From Arctopsyche grandis (lineage: Eukaryota; Arthropoda; Insecta; Trichoptera; Hydropsychidae): a stretch of 64,000 nt of DNA. The first letter of the stretch is position 1. Each line of letters opens with the position of its first letter. Below are positions 45,680 through 58,800 of the stretch, piece after piece. Under the pieces are notes generated by a model, which saw nothing but the letters and a program-made list of their open reading frames with translations, had not been told where the DNA came from and ran no database searches. The stretch lies in assembly GCF_051622035.1 (NCBI RefSeq), contig NC_135357.1, positions 12,669,001-12,733,000 on the forward strand, in the 5' to 3' direction. The position numbers and the translations under genes are program-made.

Positions 45680-47226
45680 AATACATCTTATATCTATTTT
45701 AACAGCTACTGATATACTGATCATTTTCTATTTTAATTTTTTTTTTTAATAATTTAAGTACAGAATAATAGGAAAAAGAGCTCAAAAACCTATTTACAAT
45801 TCTTATAAATGCTCATAGTACATTTTATACATAATCTTAATAAAAGACTCTCTAAAGTCGATGATCTAAAGCAGATTGTGTTTAGGTAATCTGTGTTAAT
45901 ACCTGAAGGGTATTGACATTTGTTGTAATCACCGAGACTCCACTAAAATAAATACATAAATATACATAAGTATGTGAGTTGTAATACAGATCTATCTTTT
46001 ATGTAAAGAAGAAGCTGAATTTTCTTAAGCCGAAATTTTTATCTAATTGTGTTAAATAAATAGATTGCCTAGAAACATTGTGGAAAATTGTATCATTTTC
46101 TTTGAATCTGAAAGCAAAGCGTCAGTTAAATACGTAATGGAGTCATAATCGCAATTTTGAAATTCGTTTAAACGGCGGCACGATGATTACCATCAAAATA
46201 ATGAAATATGGCGTCGAAGCGCCGCTAAACATTTTATTATCCTTTAAAACTGGCAAAAGGGACGTGCAGGAGCCGCGAAACTTTCAGCAATAAATAAAAC
46301 GGAGCTGGCGGTAGAAAGAAATTGCCGAATAATAGCCGGGAGAAAATATCAGATGGGGAGGGTGTGGCATTTTATCTCGCCATGTCACGTGTACATATAA
46401 ATTTGCATACAAGCTCCACATACAAAATTACGTAGTATCAAATTTAAAAATTATTACGAAATTAAGGTTTGAAAAAGCTTCCACTGGACTATTTTCTAGC
46501 GAGACCGCGGTAAATCATTTAAAACTTGCTTGGGAAATAAATTGCATTATTTCAAGTGTCTGTAAACTTGCGTTTCCCTCCCCACAATCTCCCCCCGTTG
46601 CAATATTCTGAGCAACTCTTGTAATGGCCGACTTTTAATTGATCCTCGAGGGTTAGTTTTACAAGATAAAACCGAGTTATCTTTTATGGCCGTTTATTTG
46701 CACTTGTATTCGTGCGTATACGTATGCAGAGTGGCCCGTTATTTTCGTGGAAATTCCCGCCTCGGCCGGAAAACTTTGTAAATGTTTTTCGGAGAGGTCG
46801 TAATCTCGCGGTAATTTTCCCCCGCACACTCGCTACGTTATTATAAACTGTACTATTCATAATTAGGCACGCTTTGCATACATTTTATTTTCATGAAATA
46901 AAAATGAAGTTCGTCGTAGTGATAATTTCGGAAAGATTGTATCCATTAAAGATGTAAAAGATATACCGTTCTTTATTTGTGATTTAATAATATGACGTAA
47001 ATAAACTTTTCTATAATTAATGTATCTTGCAAATAGAATTAGTTTCATTGTATTATTAGCGAGAAGCCGTGTTGGAATTACTACAAGGGTATCAACTCTT
47101 AATCAAGAAAGTTCCCACAAAGGCATTAACGAAAAGGGTTAACACAGAATAATTTCATCAGTGTAATTCGAACCTAAATTGTTTTCTGGTGAAATTGCTA
47201 GAAATACAATTTTTTGATTGAAAATT
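45680..47226. other. non-coding stretch, possible conserved island
   Basis: No gene is recognised. 46,140-46,840 is non-repetitive and less AT-rich, with ATAAA/TTTATT-type cores (e.g. CAGCAATAAATAAAACGG, ACATTTTATTATCC) that could be homeodomain sites. This is only suggestive. Confidence 0.35.
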
Positions 47227-47268
47227 TTAAAAGTGTCTATTTGTCTATTGACAAATAGACACTTTTAA
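47227..47268. other. 42 nt perfect stem-loop (19 bp arms)
   Basis: TTAAAAGTGTCTATTTGTC (47,227-47,245), loop TATT, then the exact reverse complement (47,250-47,268). Not simple-sequence. Confidence 0.7.
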
Positions 47269-48155
47269 TTTCTTATTGACATAAATATGTACATTGTAAA
47301 TTGTATCATACAATGTATAATTTTTTAAATTTTAAATAAGCAGATACAATAAAACCAGATACAGAATTATATAATTGGGTATATGTATGTATGTTAGACT
47401 TCCTTGGTAGACTTGTATTAACCTGAAGAAGGGATTTAATAGCCAATTAGGGGTAAACAGTTGAAACGGTTGAACCAAAGTGCTTTCATTTCCACCAATT
47501 ACATGACCGAGTTGGCGATACAACTTTGTTCTTTACATCCCCATTCGTTGTTATTGCTTCAAATAATACTTATTTAACTTTGGATCTAATTTTAAAATAT
47601 TTCGCAACATTTAAAACTGTTTGCACACTAAAACAATAATTTTTTATTGGTTTATTAGGCGATTTTACAACAGCCGAATCGGAATTTTGATCACGACTGC
47701 GTGCGGTAATTAAAACGATGATCACAATAAAAGCATTAAAACAAGAGGGATTAAAGTACAAGTTTTGAAATTAATTTGAAGCATTTAAACTTCTGTTCTT
47801 CAGTTTTGAAGGCTCCGAAGAGGGCTTTTGCGTAAACATAAAGTTTTATTTATCCAAGCGCGAAAAACAAACGATTTTTATCAAAGTTCAGAATCTTCAC
47901 GAAACGTTACTTTTGTCTGTGTTTTTTTTCCTGCCGTTGGAAAAAAATCAGATTGTTTGACTTGGGCGAGTTATTTTTTTGAATTAATGTGGAGGAAGGG
48001 GGTCGCGCCAAAAAGCTGGAAAAACAGCAATCCATCATTCAAGATGACACGAGGAACGTTTCAACGTTGAATACTCTAACCATTTGTACCTACAAAAATG
48101 AGAGTACTATTTTTTTTTTCATTCAAGAGATTCGCAACCGGTCACTTAAATATGT
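47269..48155. other. non-coding stretch
   Basis: No gene is recognised; only short overlapping frames. Confidence 0.4.
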
Positions 48156-48996
48156 ACATCCTCTTCTATTAAGGATCTAGGTGTAATACTTAATAATAAA
48201 AACGATTATTTGAACATATTTCCTTCATTACTAATAAAGAATATAAATTTCTTAGATTCCTACTCCGCTCAACTAAACCCTTTAATGTATTATACTTAAA
48301 TTACTTTATTTTTCCCTTGTAACGTCTCACCTTAAATTTGCCTCAATTATCTGGTTACCTTTTTATATATCTCATATTAATTGTATTGAAAAATTCCAAC
48401 TAAAATCTACCAAATTCTTACGTTACAGTTTTCCTATTTACGCCCATACTACTGTTCCCGATATTTGAAAACTTGTATCCTTTAACAATCTTTCTGTCAG
48501 GCGGCGACACGCTGATGCTACATTCCTTTTTAAGCTCCTAAATGGTTTCCTTAATTGTCCCAATTTACTGAGTAAGGTTGGTTTCAGGATCCCAGTTAGG
48601 TATTCTAGACACGTTACACTCTTTTCACTTAATCCTTTCAAAACCAATTCCCTAAAATATTCCTATCTACAGCGTGTTTATCGCATGTTTAACAGGGAAC
48701 TGAATGACGGTGATCTATTCGGTATTTCCTTGCATCAATTAAGGACTGCCATCAGGAGAGTTTTGATTGATTGATCCATTTCTATTTCTATATCACTTTA
48801 GTTTATTTTAGTTACACACTATTCTATTTAGTCATGTTTTAGTTTTTATTATTTTCTTTTTCATTTGTTTGTACCATTTTATGTAATTTTTAAAAATCTA
48901 TAATTGGGTCCAGATTTTATTTTGATACATTTATTCTTTATTTTTATGCATTTCTACATCTGTTGTCAGTTGATTTTTCAATAAATAAATAAATAA
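48156..48996 (+). mobile_element. decayed LINE (Jockey/CR1-like) ORF2 C-terminus and 3' end
   Basis: Reading across small frame shifts, the plus strand gives SSIKDLGVIL, KEYKFLRFLLRSTKPFNVLY, SHLKFASIIWLPFYISHINC, then RRRHADATFLFKLLNGFLNC, PNLLSKVGFRIPVRYSRHVT and a final stop at 48,772. These are characteristic of the region after the RT domain in arthropod non-LTR elements (…DLGV…, …YAS.IW.P…, …LNG..N.P.LL…). The sequence then ends in an ATAAATAAATAAATA tail. The 5' part is absent and the frame is broken. Confidence 0.7.
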
Positions 48997-50819
48997 TTCT
49001 ATCTACCATTTAATTTTAAGTATCTTCAAGTACATACATACATACATAATTATCTATCTAAAATAGATCCATAGATTTCAATAAAGGGGATGGAAATTTG
49101 TTTTGATCCATACATACATATAGGTACAAAATTTTACAGAAAAATTTAATAAAAATAAGAGCTTATTACCTTCAAAAATCAACTGCATTTCCTCGACCTC
49201 AAAGTCGTAAAGCGTTTTCGGTGTTATTATCGTGGATAAGTGGTTGCCGTCTCGAGTCAGCCGATTCGAATCCCGCAGGAGAGATTAAAGCAAGAGCGGG
49301 AAGATGGTGGCGAACAAGGTAGTAGCAGTTAACACGTACCGAAAAAATGGCTAATCTTCCCCATACACGTTTAGGAGAAGTGTCTCGTTATTTGCCGACA
49401 CACTAAAGAGTATCACGAAACTCTCAAAATGTAACAATGTCTAACGATACATTGCATAAGGAACATTTGAAATTGGATTTTTGCAATTTACTATACATAT
49501 ACTACTACATACATATGTACATATTTGCGAGGGATGTAAACGATCGATATTGTTATTGAAAAATGTCTCAATAAGCTGCAAATAGTACCTTTTATCCGCT
49601 GATAGTGCGCTATACATTTGTTTTGACAAATCCCCTGACACTTCTTTTAGCCCACCTCGGTTTACGGCCGTAAAGGATGTGGGGTCATTTCTAAAGGCGA
49701 TGATGGCCATGTATCCTGCAGGATACGTTTCGGCACTTCCACATTAAATCATGTCTGCTTCGGGTGGATAAGGAGAATAGTACGTAATAGTAAAAAAATA
49801 AAAAAAATACCTTTTTAATCAAACCAAATTTACATACATAGATATGTACATATGATAAGCAAAAAAATAGTTCCGAAGTTTTATATGAAAATGTATGTAC
49901 GGACGGTTTATTTTCTATATTCAATTACATTTTGTCGAAATGGCCTATTTGGGAGACCATTACTGGCACCTGTGGGACTGCGAAAGATATTGTCCACCTT
50001 ATGCACATTTTTATTCGTAGGGTCACTGCCTCAGTAAGAAGTCCGAGTACAATAAAAAACTGACGCTCATATATCTACATACATATACGTATAACATAAA
50101 AAAAGGAATTCGATTATTTTAGATGACTATAATAATCCAGGATAATGCTCTCGGAAAGAAAATTTGCTGACTTGACACATCCCTTAACACCTCTAGTTTG
50201 ATGTTTCACGCTTCGCTGATTTTTTCATAAAGTTATTGCACCACCATCAAGCCTCCCCCTCCCGCCATTGCATCGTACTAAAGATCCATTCGAATTTCTC
50301 ATGATAAGCAAATTTCGTTCTTATGCACAAGGAAAAAAATTCTCATATAAATATGAGTAGATGAAGACAAAGAGGTCAAATCGGGTGGGATTAAGATTTT
50401 TAAAGATTTTGAAGAATAAATATTTTCCATGCGGATAAGTAGATGGTAATTTGAAAAGCAATATCCTTCGGCAGGATGTAAAGAAGCTGACAAATGGGTG
50501 TAGGGAGAAGCTTTAAAGGTAAGCATCCACCACAGTGGCACAGAAGGTGGGGTGGCGTTGGAGGTGGTGAGGCGTGGATAAAAATAAGCCTCAGACAACT
50601 GCATCACCGAAAATTAGATATGGAATTATTTCTATCAAATAACTAAAAACATTTTATTCACAACTTTTACTCATTATTCTACGTTTAGCTATCGATTAAT
50701 TCTGAAAATAGTCTCCAAAAATTGCATACATATGTATATAACAATTTATAAGCAATATAGTCATGCAGTAAAGAAGATGAAATAAAGAGACTTATAAAAA
50801 AAGTATGGAGTTAATATAG
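48997..50819. other. non-coding stretch with a tRNA-like head
   Basis: No gene is recognised. At about 49,232-49,285, GTGGATAAGTGGTTGCCGTC and CCGATTCGAATCCCG resemble A and B boxes at tRNA spacing, but the acceptor and D arms do not pair, so this is at most a SINE head or tRNA relic. Confidence 0.35.
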
Positions 50820-50824
50820 GTGAA

Positions 50825-51292
50825 TGAGCGCTGTTTCTAGATCAAAAATGCCACGTTGCCCAAAGAAAAAGATCTTTGATCAATGTGTTTTGCTAGTGAT
50901 GACAGTTTAACAGTGACTAATGAATATGAAACTTGGATATTGAACCTCAAGATGTCACATAAAGTCAAAGGAGTATGGAAGGTTGTATGTTTGACATAAC
51001 GAGGAGAGATAATAAACGGAATACGTGGGTGAGAAATATGACAAGGGTAGTGGATATAGTAGAGAGAGTAGAGAGATTACAATGGCAATGGGTGCGTCAC
51101 GTAGCTAAAAAGATGGACAAAATAAGTACTGGAATAGTACTCGAGATAATATAAAACGGTGAAAGGAAGGCCGCAAAGAAGATTGGTGGACGAAATTATA
51201 AAAAAATGTGAAATGAGATGAACGAGAGTTGCACAAAACATTTAAACGTGTTAGAGAAGCCTTCATCCAGCATTGGATGGTGAATGGCTGTA
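50825..51292 (+). pseudogene. decayed LINE ORF C-terminus (RTE/CR1-like)
   Basis: Conceptual translation across several frame shifts and stops shows KKKIFDQCVLLVMT, TNEYETW, the block RRDNKRNTWVRNMTRVVDI, VERVERLQWQWVRHVAKKMD, GRPQRRLVDEI and REAFIQHWMVNG. This order (QCVLP..YG.ETW, R.AM, .RRD..RN..IR..T...D, RLKW.WAGH.AR, RRGRPQ.RW.D) is the classic tail of arthropod non-LTR ORF2 proteins. Heavily mutated, not functional. Confidence 0.65.
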
Positions 51293-51442
51293 AGTAATGA
51301 ACAATTCTATAATATTTGAGTTGATTGTACATATAATTGAAAGTGTCATATACTTATATGTAAATAATAGTAACATTGCTTCATAGAATTACTTTGATTG
51401 AAGAAGCTCGATAAACTTTAAATAATTTTAGTATTTTACAAT

Positions 51443-51655
51443 TGAGCCGTTATAATTGAAAGTGTCATTCTTTTCAAGAAATATTTCAAAAATATATAAA
51501 AATACTGGTTGCCTGTAATACTTTTATTCTGCTTTTCCGAGATTCTGGATACATCAAATTTAAATAAGTGATAATAATTTGGAATTAAGTCAAACAGAAA
51601 TAGTCTTTTTGGAACTGAAAATTGGACTACCGCTACTTTCATATATAATGGCTCA
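51443..51655 (+). mobile_element. MITE family M1, copy 4
   Basis: 213 bp in the orientation of copy 1. Left TGAGCCGTTATAATTGAAAG; right (reverse-read) TGAGCCATTATATATGAAAG. The interior shares CTGCTTTTCCGAGATTCTGG. A partial extra end-like motif TATAATTGAAAGTGTCATAT lies at ~51,333, suggesting another fragment next to it. Confidence 0.7.
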
Positions 51656-51659
51656 TATA

Positions 51660-54100
51660 TTTGTGAAGATACATACATATGCATGAATGAATTTAAGTAG
51701 TATTGATAATATGCCGCATTGAAAATCGCAATAAATTCACCTTTTGCATAAAAATTATTCTTAATTCAGCAAAAATAACGCGTCGTAACAACATACATTA
51801 CCCGGCGACTCATAGTTTGCAATACTGCATCGAAATTATGATAAAAATGTATAAAACTTTTTACGAATTCCAGCAAATGATTATATTTAATTTCATTTGA
51901 AATTTTAAAAGTAAATATATAAATATAATATTAAAAGATTATTTTAGATGAAGAATCCATGAGTGGGCAGCCGTAAATATATTTGCTTAGTGAACTTAAT
52001 CTAATTTCATAGTAAATGACCAACAATTATTCACAGTAACATTCGGCGCACAGTTCGAGTCCCACTAGTCGCGGAAGTGGTCGGAAATGCGCAAAGAAAC
52101 CAAAAGCCGACGAAGGGAGACACTTCGGTCAACCTATCAGGGTTCAGAAGAAAAGAATCGTTCAATTTACGACCCGAAATAATTTATACTGCCCCGCCGA
52201 CGTCTTTTCGTTCCTTTTGTGTTCGATCCCCGTGCATTGTTATCTCCCATCCACCCCCGCGAAAAATTAAGACGTCCTCCCCTTTCCTTCCACCATACAC
52301 ACACACACACACAGACTACATTTTAATACCGCACCAGGACATTTAGACAGTTGCCTTGAATGATTTCTATTATTTCTTTTTTAGTGCAGGGAAACGAAAA
52401 GAGGACGGGCTCCTTTCATTCGCAACCAAAACAATATTATAATTAGCCTCACTTAGCGTTTTCGCTGAAAAATAACGACCGGGAGACGTTTAAGATGGCC
52501 CCTGCTGGCGAAAGGACATTTGAAATAAAAGTGAACAAAACAATGGACTCTTTTCAAACCGAACCTTCTCCCGCCCGCTCCCTTTTTGCATTGCGTTCCT
52601 CAAACGTGGGGAAAATGTGGTAATTTCACTCCGTTAAACCGGAACGGAGAATGTGCATTAAACGGAGCGTGAAGGATGATTATCTTCATAATATTATACA
52701 AAATGAATGCGAAAATAAATTTCGGACTTTGGTCATCGTAACATTTCGACTGTACAATTCAATTAAAATTATATAAGAAAAATCTACATATGTACATACA
52801 TATATGTATCATTTCATTAATTAAAATACTACGGTCGATAGATGCTAACTTTCGTGGGATCGCGAATGCACCCAAAATAATTTAAGTTTTATGGCTTTAT
52901 AAAGGTAGAGCCCCGAAAAACATTATCAAGATTTATCGCCTGCATCAGAAACCACTTATCCCGTAACTTATCCTCTCATATATTCCCTTCTATAACTTAG
53001 GCTCGCCATTTAATGTAATTTAAGGCAAAGAAACGCACATCCTCTCGCTTTTCTAGAAGAGAATAGGAAGTTGTTATATTAAATTGTATCCTGTACTCGT
53101 CGAAGATGGTTCAATCTGTCAATTATTATATTATATTTAAATAAATAATAAATAATAAATTTTATCTATGAACGTACAACATTTAGCATTGATGAATATT
53201 TTCATTAAAACAACAAACAATCCATATGTATGTATGTTTGTAGATTGTAATAAAAACTTCATTATTAATGTGAATATTTTATTGCGAATTCAAAATGCAA
53301 TTTAATTTAAAATAAGGTAAATATATTATGTATGCACCGTTACATCTTTGAACCGCGATCTCACCCCCTAATGCCATTATAAATGTGCTTAAAAATCGCA
53401 CCTAATTCAAAAGGCACAAAGCCTCATCTCGATGCGCCATTAAACAAAGGGCGCAGCAATATCATCCATCTCACGTACCGCGAAATAATCCAATAAATAA
53501 TTACGACCAAGACTTCATCCCACACATGCAAAAGACGAGCATATTTTATTTTAATTTTTTTACTTAAAATTTTCCAACGAAGAAAAACTGTTTCATTTTC
53601 GACCGCGAAAACACAACACTCCCCTCGCCGCGTTCGGTTTACTCAAGCGTACAAACACGCGTATGTGTGTGCGCTTTATAATATAATAATTTATACAAGC
53701 GATGGGGATAATGAAAGTCCATCCGTGGTCGGAATGGAAGAATCGGGAATCTGCGGGAAAATAAACATCGGCGAAAATTTGCTTAGGCCGGGGAAAACGC
53801 GTACGAAAAGGGTATCACAATGGAGAGAATAGAATAAACATCGTTGGGCATTTTATGAAAGATGGGGGATTCCGGTATCAAATAGGGATGCTCGCAAGGC
53901 GGTCAAGCTTTATCGGGTGGACTTAGCTGACCAGTGGCGCCTTCAATATTATTATATTATAAAACTATTGTAGTATCATATTAATTAATAATGTATGTAT
54001 ATAAAAACACGAGATGAAAATATCCACATAATGTAAATTGTTCACTGATATACAAATGGGTGTATACAAACCCATTTTTACTAGCACGATATATATGGTC
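51660..54100. other. non-coding stretch
   Basis: No gene is recognised in 2.4 kb. A short (CA)n lies at ~52,297-52,312. The block 52,030-52,680 is moderately GC but has only domain-free frames. Confidence 0.45.
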
Positions 54101-54104
54101 AACA

Positions 54105-54320
54105 TTGTACATACGTATTATTCTAGGCCAATTACAAACATCGATCATTAAACATTACAATCATCATATAGACATCTATGGACAAATTTTAGCAGTATTT
54201 TTAAATATCAGAAAATTGTGAGAAATAGAACAGGATTGCCAATTTGTTGGAACCGTTTCCAATGAAATCAGATAATTTGGCAAACTCTGAAAGGAAACGA
54301 TTGACCTTTATGACGTTTTG
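54105..54320 (-). mobile_element. SINE S1, copy 5 (head missing)
   Basis: Contains, on the minus strand, GGTCAATCGTTTCCTTTCAG, CCAAATTATCTGATTTCATT, GGAAACGGTTCCAACAAATT and CCATAGATGTCTATATG, i.e. the body and 3' part. The tRNA-like head is lost at the right edge. Confidence 0.55.
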
Positions 54321-54539
54321 ATAATAACTTCATCGTCAGAAAGTATTGTAACGCTGAAAAATTGCACGAAACTAAAGTGGGCCAGTATGGAAGGCATTCC
54401 ATCATCCGTCTTCCCCTCACCTTTCCTCTTTGAGAATTACCACAAAAATCTAACCTGTTTTGGATGAAGTAATTTTACTTCTAAAGTTGAAACAACCACA
54501 AGTTGAGTTGAGTTATATGTATGTACATATGTACATAAA

Positions 54540-54896
54540 ATGAGAGAGTTTGGGCGCTATCCCTACTTATTTCCCAGTAAGTTTGTCATGGGCTCCTTGG
54601 GCTTTGACTCCTTAGCTTCACGTAGAAACAATCATCTTGGTAAGCTTTTTCTAAAAATTCTAAGGGGTGAATGTCATCTTCCTGAAGTTCTGTGTAATCT
54701 TAAACTTAGGGTACCTGAGAAACTGAGAGAATCTCGCTCCAGAACTCTATTCCTGCCTATTCGGGCCAGAACTAATGTGCTTGATGACTCACCCCTTTCA
54801 AGAGCCATTCGACTATTTAACCTGCTTTCTGGGAGCCTTGATGTTTTTACTGCATCATACAGTTCTGTCAGGCAGCATATTTTAAATGACTTCTAG
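54540..54896 (+). pseudogene. LINE ORF2 C-terminal fragment (Jockey/CR1-like)
   Basis: An open 118-codon frame ending in a natural TAG. Motifs: FDSLASRRNNHLGKLFLKIL, RGECHLPEVLCNLKLRVP, LFLPIRARTNVLDDSPLSRA, IRLFNLLSGSLDVFTASY. These match the conserved end of arthropod non-LTR ORF2 proteins (SL..RR..HL..LLYKLL.G..D.P.LL, P..RTN....SPL.RA...FN, LDIF). It is a 5'-truncated copy, so the ATG is incidental. Its open frame suggests a fairly young insertion. Confidence 0.75.
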
Positions 54897-55106
54897 CTAC
54901 ATACATATTTACACATGTTGTTTTCATTTTGTAATTTTATTATTTAGCATAATGTGTACATATGTATGTTGGTTTTATCTTTATTTATATATGTATGCTA
55001 TTTTTTATTTTTATATATATGAGTAATTTATCTTTATTTATGTGTATTTATGTGTTTATGTGTATATGCATGTATAATGTTTGTATGTATATGGATGTAT
55101 GTATTG

Positions 55107-55111
<5 letters not shown>

Positions 55112-55178
<67 letters not shown>
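55112..55178. repeat. (TA)n tract within the LINE 3'UTR
   Basis: About 33 TA dinucleotides, flanked by TATG/TGTA-rich degenerate repeat from 54,955 to 55,335. Tyr/Ile-rich frames on both strands are artefacts. Confidence 0.9.
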
Positions 55179-55183
<5 letters not shown>

Positions 55184-55559
55184 GTATGTATATGTGAATA
55201 TATATATATGTGTAGGTGTGTATGTATGTATATGTATATATGTGTATTTTTATATTTATGTATGTATGTATGTGTATTTGTGTATACGTGTAAGTATTTG
55301 TGTATATATGAATGGTGTACATATATGTTTATATAATTGTCTTTGGCCATGAAGGCGCATTGGGTTTACCTGTTAGGCCTTCTTGGTGTAAATTAAATAA
55401 AAAAATAAAAAATAAATAAATAAATAAAATAAACATTGGAGTAGGTCGAACTTCCTGTACATTTTTAATTTTGTTCATAGTACCTTATCATAATTTTTTA
55501 GTGTTGTATATTATAGAATGATCACTTACTTTGTCGCACATATACATATATGTACATAT

Positions 55560-55800
55560 AACCACAGCGCAGTGCACTAGTAGGGCTATTGTATACCAGT
55601 AGATAGGTCATGGGTTCAAGTGCCGGCCAAATACGCTGCTGGTAAGGTCTTGTGGTTATTAAAAAACACAGATCAACCGTTTCCTGTTAGAATTTCCCGA
55701 TTTCTCTAGCTGTTTAATGTTGTGACGGATCTAATAAATCGGTATCGTCGCCCTCAGTTTCTCTCAAATTCGAGTCATTACCATCACAAATTTGTTGATT
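55560..55800 (+). mobile_element. possible tRNA-derived SINE, divergent
   Basis: CAGCGCAGTGCACTAGTAGG (A-box-like) and GGTCATGGGTTCAAGTGCCG (B-box-like) are followed by GATCAACCGTTTCCTGTTAG and TTTCCCGATTTCTCTAGCTG, a layout like S1 but with a clearly different head. Confidence 0.4.
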
Positions 55801-58800
55801 CTAATAAAACCTACCTACATAATGTATTTCTCGCAAATTTTCTGTGCAGCAAAAATTAGTTGACTATCGTTAGGTATGTATCTCTATTGTATTCTATGTA
55901 CTGTTATGTTTTGAAAAATTGCTAGTACTTAAGTATGTACAAAAATTAATCTAACCATACATATGTGTCACCTTGAAGTACATAGTTTTTGTCATGGCAT
56001 ATATTATGATATAAGTATATATTTAAAAATAAAAATAAAATATGTACATACCTACATATGTAGATTGTTCGAGATTCACATTTCCCAATGGTTTAAATAG
56101 TCGATTGATCTCTGAAATGATGTTTTTATCAAAATTAAATAGTATAAATATAATTCTTCACGAATAGCCACTGTCCTTTGAATATTAATTGAAGCGTGTT
56201 TTATGTGGGCGCTCGTTTGTAATGTACATACAAAAATATATTTTGCTCTTTCTGCTATTTCTATTTACCTGATAAATTTACGACCAGTCGTTAGTCATTT
56301 CGCCGTAGAATGGAATATATACATTTTTTTCACGATAAGGGTTGAGAATTCTTCCTTTTCTCCACCTTTGCCGCAGTTTTTTTTTTTTTTTAATTCCATT
56401 ATATGGCCTTTTTACGGGCGAATTCAGTGTGTCGAAATGAAATTTTGTAAAATGTAAATAGTTTCGAACGCGTCCGTTGTTTTCCACCTCTTTTCATTTC
56501 AGGGTGCCGATTGTTGAGCGGAACTAATTTGATTTCCTCCCCCACACACCCTCCCCATACCATCGGTCCCTTCTGTTCTTTATTACATTCTTCTGATTTT
56601 TGAATTTCCTTTTGTGCACAAATCAAAAATTATTCTTTTACAACCTTCAAGCAAGTGTCTGCACCCGATGCTATCTAGGTTGATTAAGGGGACACTCACT
56701 GACGACACTCTGAAACATATAAAATTTTAATTTTAAATTTATTTCAATTAGATAACAAAGTTCAAAGAATTTCATTATATGCTTAATGTTTTTACATTAA
56801 TATGGGACTATTTTTGATATTATCCAAAAACTTTATATGATATACGTATGTATGTATTGTACGTGTTTAAAGACATACATATTTATATTTCGATCGCATC
56901 ACTTAAACTACATATGTACTCGTGCGTGTAAGTTCAAACAGAACCATAGTGTCATGAGAGCGTGAAGGCTTCGAAAAGATATGGTTTTACATTAGGCAAG
57001 GGTGTCGCACTTTGAAGTTGAAGAACTAGTCACCCTAAGTTCATCTTGAGAACCAAACTCAGACGCTTTCTACTTGCGTACCTACATTAGTTAATCTGAA
57101 CGAGGGCATCCTTAAGTTATTCCCGATCTCCGTCCAAAGAAAGCTGATGTCAGCTACTTGATTAAGTTCTTACGGCTTCTTTCGAAGGGAAAAATATTCC
57201 TTTTATTTATAAGAAGGAGCAACGGGAGGGGGAAGGAGGGGGGAGTTCTTACTTCCACCTTCAGCTGCGAAACCCCTATATTCCGACCTGAACACCCTAA
57301 ACAAATAAGGGAGGCGGAGGAGGTGGTCTAAGCGCGCTTTAATATTCATTAGTCGACGTCTCAGATGAAAATGAAGAATAAAAAAAACGCAATCAGAAAA
57401 ATGCGAACAATCGAAGCGCAGATGTTTTGAAAGAATGTCGCCGGCAAATTTAATTATAAGATCACACAAAGTGTACGAAAAAGTATAGCGGCAAGAAAAA
57501 TACCGGGTAGAAGTGACACGTTAACACTTTTCGAACAGCCCGCATCTACGTAGGGGATGGTATTTAAAGACGCATCTTGCGATATCGAAGATTAGACTGT
57601 CAGCGAAGCTGCGGTACTCACATCACACTGACGCTATTGCCCTTTTTTTGGTGCACAAATGAATCCGGTACTTTAAAAGCTTTGCAGAAAAAAAAAGCCG
57701 GCGTCAGAAGATAAGAAGAGCAGGGAAATTAGAGTAAATCCTCAATGGTGTGTGATTGCCGACTGCTGAGTCGTGGTAGGATTGTAATTTCCCCTCGTCG
57801 ATTATGCTGATCTTTTCCTTTGTTTCATTTCCATATCAATGTATAATGCTTGCAGTGAAACGTTCATCAGATCGAACGTGTCGAAAGTAGTCAAAAGTCC
57901 CTTTAAAAAGTACAGGATGCATCGAAATATCCACACCGTTCAAAATGCCTAATAATCCCAAGAACCCTTATTGTAATAAGTCGCATGTACATACATACAT
58001 ACATATATAATGAATAGAGAACGGGAAAAATAAATACCCGTTACAAAGAGAGAGGCATAATCAGCAGATAACGTAAAACGTTCATTAAAACTTTTAAAAC
58101 GGAAGTTCCGCATCAATCCCTAAATCCCGGTATTCTCTCGGCTCGAAAGTGAACCAATTCCAATTGCGCCGAATTAATTTATTTTCCATTGTGGCGGTGC
58201 ACATTTAATATTGATCACAATTTGGGTCGAGTGCGTATCATTATACAGTATTTATTGATTGACGAGGAGTCCTTACACGTTCCGATGGGGAAAACTCAAC
58301 AATGGATCCTGGAGACCATCAATTCATTGTGTCCGGACAACATAAAACGTAACAAAAGAGTCGTTTGCAAAAAATAGGCGACAATGGTGAACCGATAACG
58401 CGTCGTTCTTTATACGGCAGCCGATAAACAACGTCCTATTATTTCACATTAGTAAAATAATTCAATAATATACAGTTTATCGTACCTGGATTGTCTATTA
58501 TCTACATAATATAAGTATCCTTTCAGACCACTCGGCTGCAATTATATATTTTTTCTCTTAGCGTGAGACAGGAGGAGAGGGGGGTAAAATACACATTTTA
58601 TATATGTATGTACACACGTACAGTAAGTGAAGGATACATAGAGAGGGAGGATGCCAATCAGAAATCCGCAGAAGAATAAGAAGGTGAAACGGCGATGACC
58701 AGTCTGACAAAGGTATGGAAAAACCATTATATCATAAGAAAATTCGTCTGGTGCGATCACTAGTAATCCCCATGCATAGAATGGAATCGAGACATGGACG

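Larger units (their letters stand above)
54540..55435 (+). mobile_element. 5'-truncated LINE insertion with 3' hairpin and A-rich tail
   Basis: From the ORF2 fragment through a TATG-rich 3'UTR to the terminal module GGCCATGAAGGCGCATTGGG, TTTACCTGTTAGGCCTTCTT, then AAATAAATAAATAAATAAAA. The same terminal module occurs alone at 8.68, 42.89 and 59.69 kb, so this copy links that module to its parent ORF2. Upstream of 54,540 there is only microsatellite, consistent with 5' truncation. Confidence 0.7.

Noticed and set aside
49229..49290. tRNA gene
   Set aside because: A- and B-box-like motifs are present, but the acceptor and D stems do not pair; at most a SINE head.
54962..55352. Four overlapping Tyr/Ile/Met/Cys frames
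   Set aside because: Degenerate TATG/TA repeat in a LINE 3'UTR.
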